From Mytilinidion resinicola (lineage: Eukaryota; Ascomycota; Dothideomycetes; Mytilinidiales; Mytilinidiaceae): a DNA stretch of 64,000 nucleotides. Each line of letters starts with the position of its first letter. Position 1 is the first letter of the stretch. The stretch lies in assembly GCF_010093595.1 (NCBI RefSeq), contig NW_022985451.1, forward strand, positions 954,360 through 1,018,359, in the 5' to 3' direction. Position numbers and translations under genes: made by a program. Below the pieces are notes generated by a model, which saw only the letters and a list, made by a program, of their open reading frames with translations, was not told the DNA's origin and made no database searches. Shown one piece after another: positions 22,276 through 34,316 of this stretch.

Positions 22276-23386
22276 ATGGGCAAAAAGAGAGTTCTCGTCA
22301 GCTATGGTGTTGACATCGATGCGGTTTCCGGATGGTTGGGATCCTATGGTGGCGAGGATTCTACCAGCGATATCAGCAGAGGTGAGGTTGATAAGGAATT
22401 CTATTGTGGCATTGGAAGTTCTGACTGAGGAAAACAGGTCTTTGGGCTGGAACGGTAGGCACCCAGCGGTTGCTGAAGCTGTTCGACAAGTACAAGATCA
22501 AGGCGACTTGGTTTATTCCTGGTACGAGCTCTCTCCAAGAAGTTAAGACCAATGACTGACTCTACGAAAGGTCATTCTCTGGAGACTTTCCCCGAAGACT
22601 GCGCGGCGGTTCGCGATGCTGGACATGAGATTGGACTGCACGGATATACACACGAGAATCCGAAAGACATGACTCTCGAGCAGCAACGGGACGTGCTAGA
22701 CAAGACGTACAAACTCTTGACTGATTTCTGCGGCAAGCCTCCCCGAGGAAGCGTGGCACCGTGGTGGGAAACAAGCAAAGAAGGAACCGAACTGTTGCTC
22801 AGCTACGGTATCGAGTACGACCACAGCATGAGCCACGAGGATCACAAACTGTACTGGCTGCGGACGGGGGACACTTGGACAAAGATCGACTACAGCAAGA
22901 AAGCAGAGACGTGGATGAAGCCTCTAGAAAGGGGCCAGGAGACTGGCCTCGTTGAGATTCCTGGGTCGTGGTATATTGATGATCTGCCGCCGATGATGTT
23001 CATGAAGAATTCGCCGAACAGTCATGGCTGGGTGAACCCTAGAGATGTTGAAGATATTTGGATGGACCATTTCAACTACTTTTACCGCGAGTACGATGAG
23101 TTTGTTTTCCCAATGACGATTCACCCTGATGTCTCAGGGAGGCCGCATGTCCTTCTCATGCACGAGAGGTGTGTCTTTTACCCCTGTTCTCCCCCTTGAG
23201 GAAGTCGACTGAATCTGACGAACTTACAGAATCATCGAACACATCAATAAGCACGAGGGAGTCGAATGGGTTACCATGGAGCAAATGTGTGATGACTTCA
23301 AGAGCAAAAACACGCCGCCACCCGGTGCTCTGATGCCGGCACCCGCTGGAGAGATCCTGAAGAAACAGAAGGAGGGAACAGCGTAA
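22276..23386 (+). CDS. CE4 polysaccharide-deacetylase-like hydrolase (HpPgdA group)
   Basis: Four exons: 22276-22381, 22438-22521, 22571-23168, 23230-23386; 314 residues, no signal peptide, so probably intracellular. Metal-site motifs are visible: the Asp pair in [19 protein letters not shown], the HSLETFP His after FIPG, and HxxxH in [13 protein letters not shown]. Also present are GSVAPWW, near the usual conserved Arg/Pro motif, and a late catalytic-type His in MTIHPDVSG. The internal [19 protein letters not shown] block is typical of the group that includes Helicobacter PgdA and the allantoinase-like PuuE enzymes. Fungal members without a secretion signal may hydrolyse small amides or cyclic imides rather than polysaccharides. 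It lies 500 bases upstream of a salicylate-hydroxylase-like gene on the same strand. Confidence 0.88.
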
Positions 23387-23883
23387 TGCAGGTTTGTCCA
23401 TAGAACACATTTCTTGCCATGAACACGTCAGCAAACAAACACACCAAATCATAAAAAGCGCGTCGAGTGATGTATCCGGACGCGCTCAGCTCCGACTGAA
23501 GCCCGAGAAAGGGTGGAGGAGCTTTGGCCATCGACTCGAACTTCCGCTCTGAAGCTGCAGGGTCTCACACTTCTGCTCCTGCAACCCCCACTTCTGCAAT
23601 GCCGACCTCACCACCTCCCCCTCTTTACGGCCTCTAGCGTATCGATACTATCAGATCTTAACTTGGCAGTTGATTCGATAAGCCCTGGAGCTTGTCGTTC
23701 GTGTCGCCATGCGCCCGCACGTAGCGAGCAGCTCCCTAGTCTGCCTAGTATTTTTCCATAGTTGTAGTCAATGACACGTCTTCCACCACTAATGGCTTTC
23801 TTATGAGCTTGTCCATTCTTACATGCTCGAGTAGTGTTTTGACTCCTCCTTTCTAGCATTGCATTTGAGCACTCTTTCTCAAT
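23387..23883. other. Intergenic region
   Basis: 3' flank of the deacetylase and promoter of the flavoprotein at 23884. Nothing else is seen. Confidence 0.6.
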
Positions 23884-25448
23884 ATGGCGCCTCGACCAAA
23901 GGTGATGGAGAAGCTGACGCGGGACGATGCTAGCAAGCTTGACGTAAGTTCGCAAACCCGATTCAGATATATCAATACTGCAAGCTGCAATCTGACAACG
24001 CCAGATCGTAATCGTCGGAGCCGGCCTCGGCGGCCTCGGTGCAGCCATCGCCCTCCTTCTCGCCGGCCACTGCGTCCATATCCTCGAAGGCGCCTCCCAA
24101 ATCGGCGAAGTGGGCGCGGGCATCCAAGTCCTCCCCAACAGCTCCCGCGTGCTCATCTCATGGGGCATGGAGCAGGCCCTCGAATCATACGCCACGAAGC
24201 CAAAGCAGGCCAACATGCTCGGGTGGAAGGGCAACTACATCTCGCACATGGACTTCCACAAGTATGAGCAAGAGTGCGGGACGCCGTTCTGGGATTTCCA
24301 TCGTGCCAATCTGCACAAATGCTTGCTGGATCGGGCGGTGGAGCTTGGGGCGGTGCTGGAGGTTAATGCGAGGGTGGTGGATGTGGTTACCGCGGTGGAC
24401 GAGCGCACAGCGGATGTGGTGATGCAGAATGGGACGAGGAGGACGGCGGACTTGGTGGTGGGAGCTGATGGGATCAACTCAAAGTGTCGGGAGATATTGC
24501 TGGGAAAGGAGGATCCGCCGATTTTGACGGGTGATTTGGCGTACAGGCTGTTGCTGAAGACGGAGGATATGATGAAGGATCCGCAGTTGAGGGGATTTGT
24601 GGAGGATCCGCAGGTTAATTACTGGATGGGTCCTGATGCTCATGCTGGTATGTCACCTTTCCTTCCGATAGCTCAGCGGTCTAATATTGACGTTTACAGT
24701 AAACTATGTTCTGAGAGGCGGCGAATTATTCAACATGGTTCTGCTAGTACCAGATGACATGCCTGCTGGTGCCTCTACACTCGCTGGCAACGTCGAGGAA
24801 ATGAGAGCGTTATATAAAGATTGGGATCCAAGGTAAGTGGAATCCACTCCTACACTTTCATCGCTAACCGGGCCTAGAATCCCGAAACTGCTCAACCTGT
24901 GTCAGTCCGTAGACAAGTGGCGCCTCTGCATCAGACCCACTCTGGAACCGAGCTGGTCTCATCCATCAGGCGCTTTCACTACTCTTGGCGATGCCGTACA
25001 CGCCACTCTCCCCTATCTCGCCTCTGGGGCTGGCATGTCCTTGGAAGACGGACATGTACTAGGACTGTGTCTTTCACGCTTGACCTCCAAAGCTCCAGCA
25101 GAGAAGAAGAAGGCTCTAGCAATCTATGAAGAATGTCGACGGTCTCGAACGGAGAGGATTGTGCAGCGAGGAAATGTGCAACAGCATCTGTACCATGTGC
25201 ACGATGGACCGAAGCAAAGAGAACGAGACGAGCTACTCCGTGCCTTTGGAGCACGAGAGAACGATGGGGTTGCGCCTACAACAGTGGACCTTGTAGAAGG
25301 GAAGGACCCGTTGCCGTGGCGGTGGGGAGGTGTGGGAAAGTGGCTACTGACTTATGACTGCGATAAAGAAGTCGAGGAGCATTGGAAACCTTACGGTGCA
25401 TCGGAAATGGTGAAAACCCTTGCAGCCCAGCAGAGAGCGCATTTATAG
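23884..25448 (+). CDS. FAD-dependent monooxygenase, salicylate 1-hydroxylase-like
   Basis: Four exons: 23884-23943, 24005-24647, 24700-24832, 24878-25448; 468 residues. The FAD Rossmann motif IVIVGAGLGGLGAAIALLL starts directly after the first intron (about residue 21). Then come EVGAGIQVLPNSSRVL, RANLHKCLLDRAVELGA, the DG motif VVGADGINSKCRE and the GD motif LGDAVHATLPYLASGAGM with SLEDG. This order is diagnostic of single-component flavin hydroxylases acting on salicylate or related ring acids with NAD(P)H and oxygen, releasing CO2 when salicylate is used. The last three residues (AHL) are only weakly like a peroxisomal tail and I do not rely on that. Introns are 45-61 nt. The substrate is inferred. 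Confidence 0.92.
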
Positions 25449-25773
25449 AGCAGTAGATGATGATGTAATGGATATAGTGGTCGGGTACAAAACTCTTGGA
25501 GCATCAGTGTTAATTGCACTGCTTCATAGATCTTTGACTAGATCTGAGAGTCGAAGATATCTTCAACTACTTTGACTGCGGTCGAGCGGTAATCGAAGAC
25601 GTTATAGGGGCGACAGGGGTGGCGCGTCCCGTGACTCGTCAATTTTAGCGCGATCCATGTTTCATCGACTTTTTTCCTCCTCACGATTTCTCCCGCATAG
25701 CTGCATCCAAGCACCAAGAGTCAATCCCGCCACCGTTTCTCCTCCATCTTCAATTCCCTCTCTGAATTTCACC
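25449..25773. other. Intergenic region
   Basis: 3' flank of the flavoprotein and promoter/5' leader of the RRM gene. The leader is CT-rich just before the start codon. Confidence 0.6.
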
Positions 25774-25831
25774 ATGTATGCCTAGCTCCCTCTCTGGTAT
25801 TTTAGGAGCCTCCTAACACTGCGCCTCTAGG
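25774..25831 (+). other. Intron splitting the start codon
   Basis: A and T of the initiation codon (25774-25775) lie before the intron at 25776-25830; G (25831) lies after it. The intron has a GTATGC donor, TCCTAACACT branch region and CTCTAG acceptor. It is read directly from sequence; transcripts would confirm it. Confidence 0.75.
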
Positions 25832-26867
25832 TTTCTCCTCCGCCGCGCTGCCGTGAGGGCATTGTCCACTCCCTCGACTTCGTTCATCTCGAAGCCGCGG
25901 TCAATCACCACATTCACGCCTGCATCATTCAGGCTACGGCAGCAACCCTCGATAAGCTTGACGTTCCAGCGACGTTTCGCCAGCGACGACGTGGAAAAGT
26001 CAGAGGAGTTCGCGCAGACCGCAATAGAGGCACCCGTCACAGAAACCGTCACCGAGACCTCCGGGACAGAGACCTCCGCGACAGAGACATCCGAGACTGA
26101 GCCCCAGTCGGCAGTCGGTTCCGCTACCGAGTACGTCCAGGAGAAGGCGAGCGATGCGCTCGATGCTCTTGGTCTCGCAGCTGCTTCCAGTGCCGTAGCA
26201 CCACCGCAGCAATCAAATACGCGTTATAGTAACCCTTTGGCTACCCCAAACAAAGTCATCTACGTCGGAAATTTGTTTTTCGAAGTCACCGAGGATCAGT
26301 TGAGGAGAGTCTTCTCCCGCTTCGGCACAGTGGAAGACGTCAGGCTCGTCACCGATGGCAAGGGTCTTAGCAGAGGGTATGGAAGCGGCGCTTCAATAGA
26401 CACAATCTCTCAGCTAACACGATCAACTCGACAGATTTGGTTATGTCACTTTCGCAGAAATCAACGATGCCACCGCCGCTATCGAAAACCTCAACCAGCA
26501 AGTGTTTGAGGGCCGTCGCATGAACGTCCAATACCACATCCAGCGTGAGAGGCCTGCCAGCGTGAGCACCCCGCGGTCGCCTCAGCAGCCCTCCAAGACC
26601 CTCTTTATCGGCAATATGTCGTTCGAGATGTCGGACAAGGACCTGAACGATCTCTTCCGCGACATTCGCAACGTCATGGACGTCCGTGTTGCTATTGACA
26701 GGCGCACTGGACAGCCCAGAGGCTTCGCCCACGCCGACTTTATCGACGTTAAGAGCGCTGAGCATGCCAAGGGCTTATTGGAGGGTAAGGAGATCTACGG
26801 CCGCAAACTCCGGGTCGACTACAGCGGACACTCGACTCAGACTAGAAACCCTACCGCCGAAAGGTAG
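25774..26867 (+). CDS. Two-RRM RNA-binding protein, probably mitochondrial
   Basis: Exons 25774-25775, 25831-26376 and 26435-26867; 326 residues. The start codon itself is split: AT, then a 55-nt intron (GTATGC, CTAAC branch, CTCTAG), then G. This joins to a classic mitochondrial presequence (MFLLRRAAVRAL..., Arg/Ser/Thr-rich, no acids for 50 residues, ending QRRFAS). A Thr/Glu/Ser-rich linker with ETSxTETS repeats follows. RRM1 (about 141-215) has RNP2 VIYVGNLFF, and its RNP1 (FGYVTF) is completed over the last intron. RRM2 (about 233-308) has LFIGNMSFE and RGFAHADF. Likely role: binding mitochondrial RNA, for processing, stability or translation. No ATG inside the first intron gives the same reading frame, which supports the split start. 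Confidence 0.85.
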
Positions 26868-27756
26868 AGCTTCTGGGGAGTCTGGATGTATATGAAGGTC
26901 ATGTTTCTGATGGTTAGTGGGGGCCCTGGAGCGGTTCAATCTTTGTGTTACTGTGGTGCCTGGTTGTGGTCCTTTCTACTACCCAAAGGAACTTTCTTGT
27001 ACAATTCCCAACCTTCCTCTTCTTTTTGGTCATTGTTTTTGTCTTGATAATATTGGGTTGTAAAATAGTAGAGTATCGACGAATGAGCAGCATGGCCTCA
27101 CCACTCTTTGGGAATTAGAGTACTGTAGAGGGATTTCTGCAGAAGATAAAAAGAATTGAACTTATATCCCAAAGATCAAGGACCCTTCACTTGTTGGCCT
27201 CGCGGGTGAACCCTTATAAGGGAGACAAACAATCTGACATGTGATCACGCAAATCTGATAACACTCACCTGGGATGGTCGGCTTGAAGCCCTTACTGTGA
27301 TACCATAAATGGCGGAATGAGCTTTGATTCACCATGTTTACAGCTTGAGACTGCTGTTGTTTGACATGGAGGATTTGCTAACGCCCATGACATTCACGTT
27401 GGGTTCAAACATATTTCTATACTACTTTAGACAGTGACGTCTTCGCCCTTCTATACTGAATACCCAAGCACGCCTTCTCCGTTGTGGTGCATGCGTCTGC
27501 TCGTGAATGTAAGCCATTATTGAACCTCGGCGTCGGGCCAACAGAACCGACCTCCAAGCAACCCCACGTTCTGCATTTCACATCATCAACAGTGCCTAGC
27601 ACCAACCATACACATAACGACACGCCTGCTACGACTCTCCTTTGCCTCTCGAATCCTGATACTCCTCCTCCTCCGCTTTCTCTCCATCCCAAAGTACATA
27701 CTTAAACACCTCTTGTATTCCAGCTAGCTGTACGACCCTTCGCCACAGCTCTCACG
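26868..27756. other. Intergenic region
   Basis: 3' flank of the RRM gene, then the PEX5 promoter and a C-rich leader. No further gene is seen. Confidence 0.6.
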
Positions 27757-29790
27757 ATGTCGTTTATGGGTGGCGCCGAATGCTCGACGGCCGGCAACCC
27801 GCTGAGCCAGTTCACAAAGCACGTCCAGGATAACAAGTCGCTGCAACGAGACCGGCTGGTCGGGCGGGGGCCTGGTGGGCTGCAAGAGGGCATGCGGAGT
27901 CAGGCCATGGGCGGAGGTCAAGACAATGTAGGTGCATGATTTCGAGCCGTGTAGCGGAGCCATGAGCTCTCCTCGCTATCTCTTTTCCTCTATCGTTACT
28001 GTTTAATGTATTACAGCGAGGCATGATGCTAATATACGTATGTACAGATGATGAACGAATTCCTAAACCACCCGAGCCAGCTCCCCCAAGGCCCAAACCC
28101 CGCCTCCCCCTTCGCCATGGAGCAGATGCGGCGAGAACTCGAGCGTACAAGCCAGCGGACAGGCTCGCCGGCGTGGGCCGCAGAGTTCGATCCCGGCGTC
28201 CAGGGACCTGCGGCTATGGACCCGGGAATGCAGGGCCCCAGGTCGGCGGGGTTCAATCCGGCCGAGTTTGCAAAGTATGAGCACATGAATGCGACCGCGC
28301 GAGCGGCGAGTCCGAGCATGGCATCCCAGGCGGGCATGATGGGCTACCAGAGACCTATGTACGGTGGCGGGATGGGCATGGGCATGGGCGGAATGGGTAT
28401 GGGCATGGGCGGGATGGGCATGATGCAACAACCCTACCAACAGCCCATCCAGGCCGAGGGCAAGGGCAAAGGACGAATGGTGGAGCTCGACGACAAGGAC
28501 TGGGAAGCGCAGTTTGCGCAGATGGAGTCGACGGACACGAAGGACCTGGATGCGGAGGCCAACGCGGCTATGGAGGCGGAGCTGAACGATATGGACAGGT
28601 CAGTTGACAATTTCAGCGATTTCGAGTCTGTCTGGCGCGGAATTCAAGCTGAGGCCCAGATTGGCAGGCAACTTGCCGACGAGGAGAACTTCGTCGATGG
28701 CATGCACATGGGCGATCTCGACCAGTGGGAGGGCTTCGACGGCCTGAATACACACAGTGCGATGCGGGATCCGCAACTGGGCGAGTACCTATTCGAGAAC
28801 GAAAACCTGTTCAAAGACGTGTCGAACCCGTTCCAAGAGGGTGTCCGGATAATGGACGAAGGCGGCAACCTCTCGCTCGCCGCCCTCGCCTTCGAAGCCG
28901 CCGTCCAAAAGGATCCTCAACACGTCGAAGCCTGGACGAAGCTCGGCGCCGCACAAGCCCAGAACGAAAAGGAGCAACCCGCCATCCGCGCTCTCGAGCA
29001 AGCCCTCCAGCTCGACCCCTCCAACCTCGAAGCTCTCATGGGCCTCGCCGTCTCCTACACCAACGAAGGTTACGACAGCACCGCTTACCGCACCCTCGAG
29101 CGCTGGCTCGCAACCAAGTACCCCTCCCTCATCAAAGAACCCCTCTCCTCCGGCGCGGACATCGGCTTCACAGACCGCCAGATGCTGCACGAAAAAGTCA
29201 CCAACCTCTTCATCGAAGCCGCCCAGCTCTCGCCCTCGGGGGAGCAGATGGACCCCGACGTCCAAGTCGGCCTGGGCGTCCTCTTCTATGGCGCTGAGGA
29301 GTACGAGAAAGCCGTCGACTGCTTCGGCGCGGCCCTCGCATCCACAGAGTCCGGCACAACGAACCAGCAAAACCAACTCCACCTCCTGTGGAACCGCCTC
29401 GGCGCGACCCTCGCCAACTCCGGCCGCAGCGAGGAGGCCATCGACGCGTACGAGCGCGCCCTCGCGCTGCGCCCGAATTTCGTGCGAGCGAGGTATAACC
29501 TCGGCGTCTCGTGCATCAACATCGGCTGCTTCGCCGAGGCGGCGCAGCATCTCCTCGGCGCGCTTGCGATGCACAAGGTCGTGGAGAAGGAAGGCCGCGA
29601 GCGCGCGCGGGAGGTGGTGGGCGATGCGGTCAATGAGGTGGAGCTGGATCGCATGATCAGCCAGAACCAGAGCACGAACCTGTTTGATACGCTGCGGCGG
29701 GTGTTTAGCCAGATGCAGCGGCGGGATTTGGGGGATTTGGTCGGGCCGGGGATGGATGTGGAGAGGTTTCGGTCTGAGTTTGAGTTTTGA
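27757..29790 (+). CDS. PEX5: Peroxisomal targeting signal 1 receptor Pex5
   Basis: Two exons, 27757-27927 and 28048-29790, with a 120-nt intron; 637 residues, the usual length. The N-terminus MSFMGGAECSTAGNPLSQF carries the conserved Cys (residue 9), the site used for monoubiquitin-dependent recycling in the family. WxxxF motifs that bind Pex14/Pex13 are seen in PAWAAEFDPG and DWEAQFAQ, with WRGIQ and WEGF as related sites. Seven or so TPR units fill about residues 320-590, for example LALRPNFVRARYNLGVSCIN. They bind C-terminal SKL-type signals, so the protein ferries matrix enzymes from cytosol to peroxisome. A Gly/Met repeat (GGMGMGMGGMGM type) lies near residues 165-190. Confidence 0.97.
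28366..28425 (+). repeat. In-frame Gly-Met repeat within PEX5
   Basis: Tandem units of the form GGCATGGGC/GGAATGGGT encode alternating Gly and Met. Such tracts slip easily, so their length is likely to vary between strains. Confidence 0.7.
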
Positions 29791-30767
29791 ACGCGGGGCG
29801 GGTGAGGAGGTGCTGGGGAATGGGGATGTGCCATTTGGGAAGATGGGGCTAGAGTTGGAGAAGGCGAGGGTGTATGCTAAGGAGGAAGAGGAGTTGGGCG
29901 ACTCCTGCCTCTGGGGCTGGCGAAGCCTAGATGACCGCCGTAACTGTGCTTGGAACCTTCACGGTGGCAGCGACGTATAGGATGAATGTACAGCGGAAAA
30001 GGGACGGCGTTTGCATTGCTGGTGTTCTGGGTGCTGGGTGTAAGTATTGGGAGAGACCCCCCCCCGTGTAGATACGGGGCGGATGTAGGAAAGCTGAGCA
30101 GATATTGGCTGTAGAAAGCTATGAGATATGACCAGAGGATGGGGCTCAGATGAGCTTGCGGGAGGACTACTTGGAATGCTTAGTGGTGATTATGTGCGAT
30201 ATGTTCGTGTGAAGTCAGCGGGCGGCGTTCAACAAGCGAATATCGACGTAGAAGTCGAAGAGTCCTTTGACGTCAGCTTCAACCTATCGAAGCACCCCTC
30301 AACTTTTCGTCGCGGATACGACATCTATTCCTCCACGCCCGTGGCCTGATTCTCACACTCATGACACTTCGTTCCCCACAGACTCTAGGTGACTAGTCTT
30401 TTCCGCATCCCTCTGCCGGAGTTCTGCTTCCCAACCCCGCACCTCTCACATCTAGCACACTCGCATTTCGATGGGCCAGGGGGGGTACGCATCACCATCC
30501 GCACTGCCAAGACTGGCTCTCTCATCCTCTTTAGTTCACACATGTCACGCATATATCACATAGCCCCTCCAGAATTGTAGTAGAGCCAATCTAACACGTC
30601 GGCAATTCATTGGATACCGCTCACCCGCTCGCCCGCTCGCTCTTTCTACCCAAAGAACAAAGTTTACACAGTCGCAACCAGCAACCAGCTTTCGCCGCCA
30701 CGTCGATCTCGTGAGATCGTATCCCAGTTCCCATGTGCTCCCTTACCCGCCCCGCCATTAACCCCAG

Positions 30768-30842
30768 AAAAAGAAAATAACCCAAAGTGTGCACAAGAAA
30801 AGAAAGAAGAGAAGAAAGAGAGAAGGAAAGAAAGAGAGAACC
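30768..30842. repeat. Purine-rich GAAA/GAGA tract
   Basis: An imperfect run dominated by AAAGAAAG and GAGAAGAAAG units on the plus strand. Confidence 0.75.
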
Positions 30843-30910
30843 CGTCGCAAAATGCAACAAGAGGCCACGAACTAGGCCCGGTCTATAAAGAGGAGAGGCA
30901 CTTCGCACCC

Positions 30911-30932
30911 CATCCCATCCCATCCCATCCCA
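30911..30932. repeat. (CATCC)4 pentanucleotide microsatellite
   Basis: Four perfect CATCC units followed by CA. Confidence 0.85.
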
Positions 30933-31104
30933 CAAGAACGCCAAGTGCTGAGGGAAACCTTTGCAAAAAAAACCCCGCAAGGTCCCGATCAAATATATCC
31001 CCGCCGACCTGGTATCATAAATAATAGGCTAAGGAAAAGGCTCAAGTAGCTTCTAAGATTGGAAAGTTAGATATCTGTCTCTGTCTTGATAGCATTATGA
31101 AATG

Positions 31105-33848
31105 CTATCGACCAAACAAAGCGCTTCCGCTCCCAACACTGACCGTGCCGAGACTGTTTCGCTGCCCGAGTGGTGCTCTGCCAGGGTCGTTCCGCGGGTC
31201 CTGAGCTCGGCCGGGTGGAGGTGCGGCGGCGGTGAGATGGCGCATGCCAGCGCCGTTCCAGCGGGCGCCGAGAGGTGCGGCGTGGGATGCTTCGCGGTCG
31301 TCAGGGGTATGCTCAACATGAGCGCCGGCGGGGCTCGAGTACAAGTTGTGGTTGTTGCTCTGATAAGCCTCTCGCGAGATGGCAGCGAAGCTGTTGAGTC
31401 GAGGGTCGTCGGGGCTAGGGACGTCAGGTCGACCGGCGTTTCGCTTCATCTGCATGACTGGAGAGTCTGCTGGGGTCCTGTCATGTCCTCCTTGGCCTTG
31501 AGCGGCGGCTGAGGAAGGAGGATTTGACGCCATGTCAATGGTCGATGCTGATCCATTAGGAACGTGGACGTCAACTATGCGCCTTTGGCCCGCGGGTGTT
31601 TGGTATGTCTGACTGATGTTCCGCGATGCCGAGGCTGGGACAGCTTGGTAATGGGCCTGATGATCGGGGTGTCGTGGGTTAGCCCACGGAGTCTGCTCGA
31701 TGAACTGCTCTTCAGCAGCCGCCTCATCAGCTCGTGATGGTCGATAGGTCGGACGGAAAGTTGGCGGAGCTGGTCGAACGGGTATCTAAGCCGATTGAGT
31801 CAGCACCATCCGTTGTGGCTGGGAGATAACGCAGTCTACCTTCATGGCACGGAGATCGTCATCGATATCAGACGATCGAGCGGGGGTGATATTAGGCGCA
31901 GCAGGAAAGCCAACGTATTTGGCGATGCCGGAGAGAACTGACACCTCGTGGTTGTATGCGGTTTGATGCTGGACTTGTGTAGATCGTTTCTCCGGAAACG
32001 CGTAGGCATAGACTGTCTCGTCGACGCCCATCTGTCTCCGGCCCTTTTGGAGTTGGTATATGCGCTCGTTGCATTCCGAGATGAACTTCTCTCTGATCGC
32101 GCGGACTGCTTGGAAGTACTGGCCGTGTAGTTGATGGCGTTCGGCCATGCTCCTGACGTTGAGCGAGTTCTGCTTGAAACCAACAAGCCTCTTTTCGTAA
32201 TCTACCTTCGCATCGCGTCTCTCGTCCACGCATTGCACCATTGTAAGGTACTCTGGATGTGTGCAATTGGCTTGCTTGAGCATTTCCAGTTCTTTGGTTA
32301 TTTGCGCCAAGCTTTCATCGCAATATCTAGATGACATGTCAGTAATCCCAGTCTCCTGGATGGAAGGGTCCACAGAGGCCAGGGTGGGACTGCTCGCTTA
32401 CTTCTCTCGGAATATCTTGAATTTCTTCTCGATCTCGGCAAGGGACTCAATGGCCGTTTTCTTCTTGTTTACTATGAAACAAAGTCAATGGGACATTCGA
32501 AACTTCTGTGGGTGGGTAAGTTGACTTACGCTCTTCGTCCATTACGCCTCCATCGTCTTCATCATGCTCTCCCTCGGGCTCAGCGCCTTCGTCGGCATTT
32601 GTTGCCATTTCTTCGGCGGAGTCATTTGCAGCCTTTCGCCCTTTCCTCTTCCCTCCTTTGCGTGTCTTGGGAAGTTTAGTCACAGCAGCCAGTTCGTTGA
32701 CTGCTTCCTCCGCCACGTCGGCGATTGTTTCCTCTATGTCCAATTGTTGCTCAGCAGTCGGCACCGCTGGTTCATCTGGGGTATCGCCGTCCTCCACACC
32801 TGCCTGGTCGGAGTGGTCGGCGTTTGAGGCCTGCTCGACATTGAGGAGGTCCTCTCTGCCATTGTCGCTCCGTTTTCTCGCGGGCTCCTGAGCTTCTAGC
32901 TCATCGTCGGAGCTATCGTCGCTCGCACGTTTCCGCTTCTTGCCAGCCATCTCGGCTAGGCTTTCTGTTGAAGAACCAGCCACTTTGGCAAGCTTCAATG
33001 ACACAGAGTTCATATCCGTTTCTCCATCCGCTATATCCTTTGTGATGCCGTCCTCGACGATAGCTAATGGAGACGGCGGCCCCGACTCGTCCTGGTCTAG
33101 CAAAAGCGCATTGGAGAGCTTGCTTGGTGTCCTTTCCACGATTGTTTCTGACGCTATTGTGGTGTTCGTGGCCGTGCGGACCAGCTTCCGCGGCGTGCGC
33201 TCGAGTCGCTCGGTCTCAGCTTCTGAGTCGTTCTCCTCGTACCCCAAAGCTGGGTCAGCTATAGGAGTTGGCTCGTCCTGGTCATCCAAACCATCTGCGA
33301 GCTCGCTAAGGCTACTAGACCGGTTGTCGCTCTGGTCGTCGTAGTGGTATTCTCCGGACGCGGCATCGCCATTGATTTGGACAAGTCCGACCGGCAAATT
33401 CGGCGCAGAAGGTGTTTCTAGCATGTCTGCGGCTATTTTGGTAGGTATTCGGGGGTTGTTCTCGGAGGAGGAAGTGTGCGGGGTGGCTCGCTGGGTCGAA
33501 GCTGGGGTGTCGGTGGTAGGAAGGCGGTTCGACGTCACAGTTTGCGTCCCTATAACTTCAGTGTTAGCTTCTTATAGACTTCATTTCGTAGTGAGAGGTG
33601 CTGTGGGAGACGCGGAAGGGTGTTACGCTCTCGCGATCGTCTTCAGCGCGGTGAGGTCTATGAGCGACTCCAAATCACCACGGCGAGAGGTCCAGGCAAT
33701 CCAGCACGCGAAAAAGATCAGTGTAGAGGACATGAACCCTCTCTGATGTTGTAGAGATATAGAGCTTACCGTTGGAGCCCGTGTGGTCACCGCTGGTGTC
33801 TGGGGCAGTCTTGGACCTGCTCCTGCTGGTCCGCTGGAGCGCGCTCAT
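31105..33848 (-). CDS. dep1: Sds3-like/Dep1-type subunit of the Rpd3L histone deacetylase complex
   Basis: Five exons: 33848-33770, 33549-32530, 32471-32402, 32326-31840, 31785-31105; 778 residues. The first exon encodes MSALQRTSRSRSKTAPDTSG, and the long intron after it (220 nt) is needed because the next exon has no ATG. The first 350 residues are acidic and disordered with nuclear-type basic patches (KKRKRASDD, RKGGKRKGRK). The Sds3-like domain covers about residues 367-510. It starts NKKKTAIESLAEIEKKFKIF, continues ITKELEMLKQANCTHPEY, and ends IREKFISECNERIYQLQKG, a helical coiled region that scaffolds the Sin3/Rpd3 deacetylase. The tail is Pro/Ser/Gln-rich. Dep1 and Sds3 share this domain; I favour Dep1 because of the long acidic N-terminus. 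Confidence 0.82.
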
Positions 33849-34316
33849 GGTGCGCCCAGGCTAAAAACCGTATCCAACCGGACCCAATGCTGTCGACGGG
33901 TGATGTGATGGTGGTGACCAGTGTTTCTGGCGTGGAAACGAAGCAGCTGGCTGCGTAGACGGCCAGAGGGAGTGCGCGTTGGGGGGTTGGCAAGTTCCGC
34001 GGCTCGGTGGAGTGGGCACGCTTCTGTGGGGAGTTCGACGAGGTAGACAGCTTGCCGGACACTGCTACGAGAGTTATTGAGGGCTGCGTGCGTGGCAGAG
34101 ACTGAGGAGAAGCTGGGGGACGTGTGTTGCTGCGTAGGAGTGTATGCCGACCGACAACCTCCTCCACCCGCTCGCTTTTGCGCCAGGGAATCCGATGACC
34201 AGCGCTAGCCGCTTCTGCATCATGCCGGATCAACTCTGTTGCCGACGCCGACGCGAAATCTTGGATTTCTTTCATGCGTTCTTCCGCAGCACGCAAACCA
34301 AATCATCAACGTCACC
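33849..34316. other. Divergent promoter, Dep1-like gene and NOP12
   Basis: 468 bases lie between the two start codons. An open minus-strand frame runs through it, but its composition and lack of homology argue against a gene. Confidence 0.6.

Larger units (their letters stand above)
29791..31104. other. Convergent intergenic region with low-complexity tracts
   Basis: Shared 3' region of PEX5 and the Dep1-like gene, with no supportable gene. It contains a C10 run near 30057, a long purine tract of GAAA/GAGA type at about 30768-30842, and four CATCC units at 30911-30932. Confidence 0.6.

Noticed and set aside
28789..29574. Long minus-strand frame opposite PEX5
   Set aside because: Antisense shadow of the GC-rich TPR-coding sequence.
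33787..34296. Minus-strand open frame of 169 codons between the Dep1-like gene and NOP12
   Set aside because: It overlaps the well-supported first exon of the Dep1-like gene in another frame and has no domain features.
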